Source of the DNA: Ignavibacteriales bacterium
GTDB lineage: Bacteria; Bacteroidota; Ignavibacteria; Ignavibacteriales; Melioribacteraceae
Direction: 5' to 3'
Assembly (NCBI GenBank): GCA_016929735.1
Contig: JAFGID010000106.1
Coordinates: 1-7,601 of the forward strand
DNA: 7,601 bases
Shown: in pieces, positions 1 to 5,297 of the stretch
Layout of the letters: every line of letters begins with the position of its first letter
How positions within the stretch are numbered: the first letter of the stretch is position 1
The notes under the pieces: generated by a model
Database searches by the model: none
Seen by the model: the letters and a program-made list of their open reading frames with translations, nothing else
What the model was told of the DNA's origin: nothing
Program-made: the position numbers and the translations under genes

Positions 1-213
1 GGATTTTTGGGTTTGGGAATTGCATTTCTGGTAGGCCCTGATGTGAAAAGTTATCATTTGTTAGTCCATATTGGGATAAATGTTGGAATTTTAATCGGAT
101 TGAACAACCTGGAACGTAGCTTTCGGGAGAAATGGATGGTGATGAACCAATCAGCAACGCCTCAAGAGCTCCAGGCATTTAAACGGCAAATGGAAAAATC
201 ATTGGCATATTAA
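1..213 (+). CDS. C-terminal fragment of a probable polytopic membrane protein (O-antigen polymerase/ligase-like?)
   Basis: The frame is open from the first base of the window to a TAA stop at 211-213, so the start lies upstream and only 70 codons are visible. The visible part has the end of one hydrophobic stretch (LGLGIAFLVG), a short polar loop (PDVKSYH), a second hydrophobic segment (about residues 23-38, HIGINVGILIGL), and then a charged cytoplasmic-looking tail with several Lys, Arg and Glu. A last membrane helix followed by a short basic tail is common in Wzy polymerases and O-antigen ligases, and one of these would be expected beside a flippase, but no diagnostic motif is visible. The family assignment is therefore inference from context. 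It ends 12 nt before the flippase start and probably shares its transcript. Its hand-counted GC is about 40%, higher than the genes that follow. Confidence 0.6.
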   Translation, partial: GFLGLGIAFLVGPDVKSYHLLVHIGINVGILIGLNNLERSFREKWMVMNQSATPQELQAFKRQMEKSLAY

Positions 214-225
214 TTTACAGAAGTT

Positions 226-1644
226 ATGAATGAACATAATCTAAAGAAGAATACCTATTTTGTGGCGATCGGACAACTTGCCCAAAAAGTCCTGGCGTTT
301 GCTTTAATTCCGTTTGCCGCTCGTTACTTAGGTGATGATGGCTTTGGTAAGTTTTCACTGGCAAGCACGATCATGTTTTTTATATTTCTTTTTAATGACA
401 TAGGAATTAATACATATATTACTCGAGAAACAGCTAAAAACAAAAAACTTGCTGAAAAATATTTTTATAATTCAATTATGATAAAATTTATTTTAATCTT
501 TTTAAATTTTCTAGGTTTGTTGTTCTATTTAAAATTAGCTAATTACTCATCAGACACAAATCATGCGATCGTCATTTTTGCTGGTTACGGTATTGTGACT
601 TCAATAATGCAGTTGAGTATTGGCATATTTGAGGCATTTGAGCAGATGAAGTATGAAGCAATTATTTTTACCTTCGAAAAGGTACTAATAACAACATTGA
701 GTATTTTTCTGCTGGTAAAAGGCTATGGTCTATTTATATTTTGTGCTGTCTTCCTATTTGGAGGGATGATCAGTATTGCATTAAGTGCATATTTTTTAAA
801 TAAAAAATTTAACTTTCGGATCGACAATTTTAAGCTGGATTATGCGATTGTAAAAATCCTGATCAAAGAATCCATTCCGTTTGGTTTATCTATTTTAATT
901 GCAACCATTTATAATAATGCTGGAATTCTTTTTCTTTCATTGATGAATTCGACTGATGTAGTCGGCTGGTATTCTGCAAGTTTCAAATTTATATCAATAA
1001 CGAATTTCATTCCTACAATTCTGATCGCAGCCACTTATCCTGCTTTATCAAAAGGGATTTTCCAAGAGAATGAAAGAATATCAAAACTGTTTACAAAATG
1101 TATGCGTTACTTATCTTTTATCGCTTTGCCAATGATTGTTGGTACTTCCATCTTATCGGATAAAATAATTTACTTTATTTATGGAACTGAATTTCTAAAC
1201 GCAGTTGCATCACTGCAGATTTTAGTATGGGCTGCTGCATTGGTATTTTACAATATCTTTTTTACGGGAATTTTAAAGGTAGCCAATTTACAACAATTGA
1301 TGGTCAAAGTACAGCTCATTGGTCTGGGGATAAATATTGTGTCAAATCTTTTTTTGATTAAATATTATTCATATATTGGCGCAGCAATTTCCACTGTAGG
1401 TACAGAAGCATTCATTTTCTTTGCCTATTTTATAATCATTTATAGAAAAGTTGTGAAACTTCAAGAATTAAGTTTCATAATTAAAACTGTTCTTGCAACA
1501 TTACTCATGTCGATTTTTTCAATTTGTTTTAAAGATTATAACTTTTTTATTAATGTTTTAGGCAGTAGTGTTATTTTCTTTTGCTGTTTGTATGTAATGA
1601 AGGGTTTTTTCCTCTGGGAGATTTTACCTACATCGAATAAATGA
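226..1644 (+). CDS. Wzx-type polysaccharide (lipid-linked oligosaccharide) flippase
   Basis: A 472-residue protein made almost wholly of hydrophobic helices (about 12-14), the normal size and shape for the polysaccharide biosynthesis/MVF-MATE-like flippase superfamily that moves undecaprenyl-linked repeat units across the inner membrane. The N-terminus is typical of the family: a short polar leader with Lys, a first helix with QLAQKVLAFALIPFAARYLG, a GFGKFSLA loop, then the FNDIGINTYITRETAKN segment, which matches the usual 'D-x-G-x-x-x-x-x-x-R' region after helix 2. Repeated 'PF' and 'YP-ALSK' turns (near 'AATYPALSKG', mid-protein) are also typical. Substrate cannot be read from sequence because Wzx proteins diverge with their sugars. 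The ATG at 226 is the first in-frame Met and gives the expected N-terminus; only a weak purine-rich stretch (ACAGAAG) precedes it. Local GC is low, as is common for surface-polysaccharide loci. Confidence 0.92.
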   Translation: MNEHNLKKNTYFVAIGQLAQKVLAFALIPFAARYLGDDGFGKFSLASTIMFFIFLFNDIGINTYITRETAKNKKLAEKYFYNSIMIKFILIFLNFLGLLFYLKLANYSSDTNHAIVIFAGYGIVTSIMQLSIGIFEAFEQMKYEAIIFTFEKVLITTLSIFLLVKGYGLFIFCAVFLFGGMISIALSAYFLNKKFNFRIDNFKLDYAIVKILIKESIPFGLSILIATIYNNAGILFLSLMNSTDVVGWYSASFKFISITNFIPTILIAATYPALSKGIFQENERISKLFTKCMRYLSFIALPMIVGTSILSDKIIYFIYGTEFLNAVASLQILVWAAALVFYNIFFTGILKVANLQQLMVKVQLIGLGINIVSNLFLIKYYSYIGAAISTVGTEAFIFFAYFIIIYRKVVKLQELSFIIKTVLATLLMSIFSICFKDYNFFINVLGSSVIFFCCLYVMKGFFLWEILPTSNK

Positions 1645-1651
1645 ACGGATT

Positions 1652-1655
1652 GAGG
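1652..1655 (+). promoter_or_regulatory. Ribosome binding site (GAGG) for the first GT4 gene
   Basis: GAGG lies five bases before the ATG at 1661, in the 16-base gap after the flippase stop. It supports that start codon, after which the family's N-terminal KILMINKYY strand follows at once. Confidence 0.55.
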
Positions 1656-1660
1656 TTCAA

Positions 1661-2905
1661 ATGGCGAAGGCGTTAAAGATTTTGATGATTAATAAGTATT
1701 ATTTTGTAAAGGGAGGTTCTGAGAGTTATTTCTTTGAATTAAAAGAGATTTTAGAAAAGAGGGGACACAAGGTTATACCATTTTCTATGCAACATCCAAA
1801 TAATTACCATACAGAATTCAAGCGGTATTTTGTGAATCATATTGACTTTAATCATTCATCCCTTCTAAAAAAGTTGATTGAAAGTCCACGTATCACAGGA
1901 AGGATAATTTATTCATGGCATTCAAGAGCACAAATTGAAAAACTAATAAATAAGCATAAGCCTGATATTGCTCATTTGCATATGATTGATCATCAAATTT
2001 CGCCATCAATCTTAGATTCTTTGAACAAATACGGAATCCCTGTTATTCAGACAGTGCATCAATATAAACTTATTTGTCCAAATTATTTGTTATATATTCC
2101 GTATAAAAATCAAATTTGTGAAAAGTGTATAAATGGAGTTGGCTTACATCCAATATTTGAAAAGTGTCATAAAAATTCTCGACTCTTTGGTGCAATATTA
2201 GTGCTTGAAAACATTATTCATCGCAGAATAAAAATTTATAATAAGGTCAATTTCTTTCATGCACCAAGTGAATTTATGAAAAACAAATTAATAGCAGGAG
2301 GAATTCCCGCTCATAAAATATTAAAACATTTTTACACTATTAAATTAGATGATTTCCCTTTTTACCAAGAATCAAATGATCTTTTTGTATATTTGGGCCG
2401 TCTTACAAAAGAGAAAGGGGTATTGACATTGCTGAAAGCAATGGTTAAATTAAGAAGATCTCAGTTAATTATTGTTGGAGACGGCCCACAACGGTCAGAG
2501 TTGGAAAAATTTATGTTTGATAGGGAATTAAAAAATGTTATGTTTGTTGGAAATAAGACGAAACAGGAAGTAAGACAAATCCTCGCAAAAGCAAAATTTG
2601 TAGTTGTTCCGTCTGAGTGGTATGATAACTCACCGTTAGTAATATACGAATCATTTGCCATGGGAAAACCTGTTATTGGATCAGATCTCGGTGGTATTTC
2701 AGAATTGATCGATGGAACGGTGGGGTTAAAATTTGAAGCTGGTAATGTTGATGATTTGTATGAGAAGATGTTGCTGTTGTTAAATAGTCCGAAATTAACT
2801 AAAGAATTTGGTTTAAATGCCAGAAAAAAAGCTGAAAGAATGTTTGATCCAAATGATCATTATCAATGGCTTCATGAAGTTTATCAAAATATGTTAATAA
2901 GTTAA
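1661..2905 (+). CDS. GT4-family glycosyltransferase with a four-cysteine insert
   Basis: A 414-residue cytoplasmic GT-B fold enzyme, expected to transfer a sugar from a nucleotide-sugar donor to a lipid-linked glycan with retention of configuration. The N-terminal domain (about 1-190) opens with KILMINKYYFVKGGSES; GGSE at 18-21 is the glycine-rich loop of the family. It contains TVHQYKLICP and a cysteine-rich insert (C139, C153, C156, C169) known in a subset of GT4 enzymes and suggestive of metal binding. The C-terminal domain (about 235-400) has YLGRLTKEKG with the donor-phosphate-contacting R247 and K252, then IIVGDGP, and the sugar-binding segment 321-330 (YDNSPLVIYE). Here the first acid of the E-x7-E motif is D322 rather than Glu, and E330 is kept. 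GGISELI follows, as expected. Donor and linkage cannot be predicted. It sits 16 nt after the flippase and 63 nt before the next glycosyltransferase. Confidence 0.92.
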   Translation: MAKALKILMINKYYFVKGGSESYFFELKEILEKRGHKVIPFSMQHPNNYHTEFKRYFVNHIDFNHSSLLKKLIESPRITGRIIYSWHSRAQIEKLINKHKPDIAHLHMIDHQISPSILDSLNKYGIPVIQTVHQYKLICPNYLLYIPYKNQICEKCINGVGLHPIFEKCHKNSRLFGAILVLENIIHRRIKIYNKVNFFHAPSEFMKNKLIAGGIPAHKILKHFYTIKLDDFPFYQESNDLFVYLGRLTKEKGVLTLLKAMVKLRRSQLIIVGDGPQRSELEKFMFDRELKNVMFVGNKTKQEVRQILAKAKFVVVPSEWYDNSPLVIYESFAMGKPVIGSDLGGISELIDGTVGLKFEAGNVDDLYEKMLLLLNSPKLTKEFGLNARKKAERMFDPNDHYQWLHEVYQNMLIS

Positions 2906-2938
2906 TGATATTATAAGTTTAAAAAATAGGTAAAAATC

Positions 2939-2944
2939 TATAAT
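2939..2944 (+). promoter_or_regulatory. Possible -10 promoter element (TATAAT)
   Basis: A perfect TATAAT lies in the 63-base gap between the two glycosyltransferase genes, the only gap here large enough for a promoter, and 24 bases before the next ATG. At 17-base spacing upstream the sequence is AGTTTA, a poor match to a -35 box. In such AT-rich DNA a TATAAT can occur by chance, and the FCB group often uses a different -7 motif, so this is weak evidence. Confidence 0.2.
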
Positions 2945-2968
2945 GAAAGACTAATATATGAGCGAGTT

Positions 2969-5296
2969 ATGAAAATTGTTTACTTTAATTATTTATATGA
3001 TCTTTATGGTGTTTCACTTGGCTCTACACGCAAAGCAGAATTACTTATGGCAGAGTTAGAGAAATCTGGCTATGATGTTAAAATATATTGGCTTGAAAAA
3101 CAGCCTACTGGAAATGCTTCATTGAAGCATAGAATATATGGCTTTTTTAAAAAATATATGTCAGGAATGGTACATAATCCAAAACGACTTCTATCAAATA
3201 TTCCTAATTTTTTTAAAGAATATAGAATTTTAAAAAATGAAAATCCAGATTTGCTTATATATCGTTTACACAGTTATTTTTTTTCAGGTTTATTAGCAGC
3301 GAAGCTTTTGAAAATACCAGTTATAATCGAAGCAGATACTCCTAATATTTACGAGGATATGGTATTTCAACCTAAGATTTGGCATTTACCCTTAATAGGT
3401 TGTTATATTGAAAAATGCGTTATTCAGAATGCCAAAATGACTATCTGTGTTTCCAATGATGCTAAAAATTACTTTATTGATAAAGGTATACCTGAATACA
3501 AAATAGCTGTTATTACTAATGGGGCGGATACCAATAAATTTGGTCCATTCATAGATGATGATCTAATTCGACAAAAATATCGCATCACCAATCGGATTTG
3601 TATAGGTTTTATTGGCTCTTTTCACTTTTGGCACGGCGTGGAAAATTTATTCAAGATTATAAAATCTATAGTGAATTCCAATCCTGGTGCTGTATTTATG
3701 ATGGTTGGTGATGGCGGACCTTTAAAGCAGACATTTGAAACCTATGTCCGCGAAGAGAATTTAGAGAACAATGTTATTTTTACAGGATATATTCCGTATA
3801 AGGAAATTCCATTATATTTAGCAGCAATGGATGTTGTTTTAGCCCCATATCCTAAATTAAACTTTTTTTATTATTCGCCGATAAAAATTTTTGAATATAT
3901 GGCAGCCGGAAAAACGGTTATAACTTCGAGAATTGGACAAACAGCGGAGATAATTCAAGATGGAGTTAATGGTTTATTATCTGAACCGGGTAATATTGAA
4001 GAAATGATTAAGAAATTGTCGGATATTATAAAATCACCGGAGTTGCGTTTGACTATTGGAGAAAATGCGCGAAATACAATTAAAAATGAACACACGTGGC
4101 AGAAAAAAGCCGAACAGTGGCATAAAATTTGCAAAAAGGCTGTTCAACAAAAACAAAATAATCATAATCCGTCGATAATAAATTTGCTGCAATTAGTGAA
4201 TGGTTTTGCAATTGGTGGAGGAGAATTAAAGCTTTTAGAATTAGTAAAAACATTAATAGAAAAATACCCCAACAAATACAATCAAATAATTTGTAGCGTA
4301 GGACAAGGAGGACCCTTACAAGAGGAATTTGAAAAGTTAGGCGTAAAGGTTGTCATTTTTCCTAAGCGCCACCGGTTTGATATATCTCTAATTTTGAAAG
4401 TGGCAAGATTAATGATAAAAGAGAAAATCGACATTGTACAAACAACTCTTTTTTATGCTGATGTTATAGGAGCCTTTGCGGCGAAATTGGCTAAGGTTCC
4501 AACTGTAATTTCTTGGGAAGTTGTAACTCAACCGCTTGTGAATAGGCATAAGTTAATATATAACTTGGCAAAAAGGAATATCGATTATGTTGTTACGGTC
4601 TCTAATGCTACAAAAAATCAGGTCATTAAAGAAAGGAATTTAAATCCCCAAAAAGTAATTACCATCCATTATGGAATAGACTTAAAGAAATTCCAAAAAA
4701 AAAATTGTGATTCAAAGCGAGCAGAGCTAAAAATTGGAAAGAATGAGAAAATTGTGGGTACAGTAGCCCGCCTTACAGAACAAAAAGGGCACGTGTTTTT
4801 GATTGATGCGGCGACTTCTATTATCAAACAGTTTTCAAATGTGAAATTCATTTTTGTTGGTGATGGGCCATTGAAAAAACAATTAGAGGCAAAAGTAGTG
4901 GAAATGGAAATTAGCTCAAATTTCATCTTTTTAGGATTTCGCAGAGATATAAGAGAGCTACTAAGTGTATTTAATATTTTTGTATTACCATCACTATATG
5001 AAGGATTGCCAAATGTTGTTTTAGAAGCCATGGCTTGCTCTCATCCACTCGTAGCAACGCGAGTTGATGGAACGCCTGAACTTGTTGTCGATGGAGTTAC
5101 TGGTTTGTTGGTTCCACCTAAAGATTCGAACTCGTTAGCACAAGCGATAACTTATCTATTGAAAAATGAAAATTCGATATCAGAGATGGGACAGCAGGGG
5201 CGGAAAAGAGTAGAAAATTTGTTTTCGCTTGAAAAGCAGATTGAACATTTTAACAACCTATACAGCACTTTACATATAAGAAGGCAGGAGATTTGA
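2969..5296 (+). CDS. Tandem double GT4 glycosyltransferase (two fused GT-B enzymes)
   Basis: A 775-residue protein, about twice the usual GT4 length, holding two complete but different GT-B enzymes. Unit 1 (about 1-385) starts MKIVYFNYLYDLYG, has NGAD at 184-187, a GSFHFWHG loop (216-223), MMVGDGGPL, and YYSPIKIFEYMAAG, where E309 is kept but the first acid of the E-x7-E motif is replaced by Tyr; this 'SP-x-K-x-FEYMA' form is known in a GT4 branch. A Lys/Gln/Asn-rich linker (about 386-402) leads to unit 2 (about 403-765), with GGGE (416-419), HYGID (567-571), VARLTEQKG with R601 and K606, VGDGPL, and the canonical YEGLPNVVLEAMA with E678 and E686. The units therefore belong to different GT4 branches and probably add two sugars in sequence (inference). 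The start at 2969 has only a weak GAG upstream. The frame is intact across the junction. An A10 run occurs at 4695-4704. Confidence 0.93.
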   Translation: MKIVYFNYLYDLYGVSLGSTRKAELLMAELEKSGYDVKIYWLEKQPTGNASLKHRIYGFFKKYMSGMVHNPKRLLSNIPNFFKEYRILKNENPDLLIYRLHSYFFSGLLAAKLLKIPVIIEADTPNIYEDMVFQPKIWHLPLIGCYIEKCVIQNAKMTICVSNDAKNYFIDKGIPEYKIAVITNGADTNKFGPFIDDDLIRQKYRITNRICIGFIGSFHFWHGVENLFKIIKSIVNSNPGAVFMMVGDGGPLKQTFETYVREENLENNVIFTGYIPYKEIPLYLAAMDVVLAPYPKLNFFYYSPIKIFEYMAAGKTVITSRIGQTAEIIQDGVNGLLSEPGNIEEMIKKLSDIIKSPELRLTIGENARNTIKNEHTWQKKAEQWHKICKKAVQQKQNNHNPSIINLLQLVNGFAIGGGELKLLELVKTLIEKYPNKYNQIICSVGQGGPLQEEFEKLGVKVVIFPKRHRFDISLILKVARLMIKEKIDIVQTTLFYADVIGAFAAKLAKVPTVISWEVVTQPLVNRHKLIYNLAKRNIDYVVTVSNATKNQVIKERNLNPQKVITIHYGIDLKKFQKKNCDSKRAELKIGKNEKIVGTVARLTEQKGHVFLIDAATSIIKQFSNVKFIFVGDGPLKKQLEAKVVEMEISSNFIFLGFRRDIRELLSVFNIFVLPSLYEGLPNVVLEAMACSHPLVATRVDGTPELVVDGVTGLLVPPKDSNSLAQAITYLLKNENSISEMGQQGRKRVENLFSLEKQIEHFNNLYSTLHIRRQEI
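4695..4704 (+). repeat. A10 homopolymer inside the second glycosyltransferase unit
   Basis: Ten consecutive A bases encode part of Gln-Lys-Lys-Asn (residues 576-579), between the acceptor and donor halves of the second GT-B unit. One extra A gives a TGA stop after a single Leu codon; one fewer A gives TAA eight codons later. It is a candidate slippage site, although AT-rich genomes have such runs by chance. Confidence 0.5.
5286..5290 (+). promoter_or_regulatory. Strong ribosome binding site (AGGAG) inside the upstream gene
   Basis: AGGAG sits seven bases before the ATG at 5298 and inside the last codons of the double glycosyltransferase. It decides the start of the secreted protein, and with the one-base gap between stop and start it points to translational coupling. 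Confidence 0.75.
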
Positions 5297-5297
5297 A

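Noticed and set aside
2461..2661. Reverse-strand open frame of 66 codons inside the first GT4 gene
   Set aside because: It is antisense to the conserved VGDGP to E-x7-E region and shows no domain or start signal.
2906..2968. Transcription terminator between the two glycosyltransferase genes
   Set aside because: No GC-rich inverted repeat followed by a T run is present; the gap is AT-rich without a stable stem.
3277..3284. T8 run in the first glycosyltransferase unit as a second phase-variable tract
   Set aside because: Runs of seven or eight T occur several times in these AT-rich genes, so length alone does not single it out.
4136..4177. Missed frameshift or stop separating the two glycosyltransferase units
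   Set aside because: The frame is continuous, the linker is a plausible Lys/Gln/Asn-rich spacer, and there is no Met codon with a ribosome binding site at the start of unit 2.
4669..5031. Reverse-strand open frame of 120 codons inside the double glycosyltransferase
   Set aside because: It lies wholly within the best-conserved donor-binding part of the second GT4 unit; the translation is Ser/Phe/Asn-rich with no recognisable motif and no ribosome binding site context.
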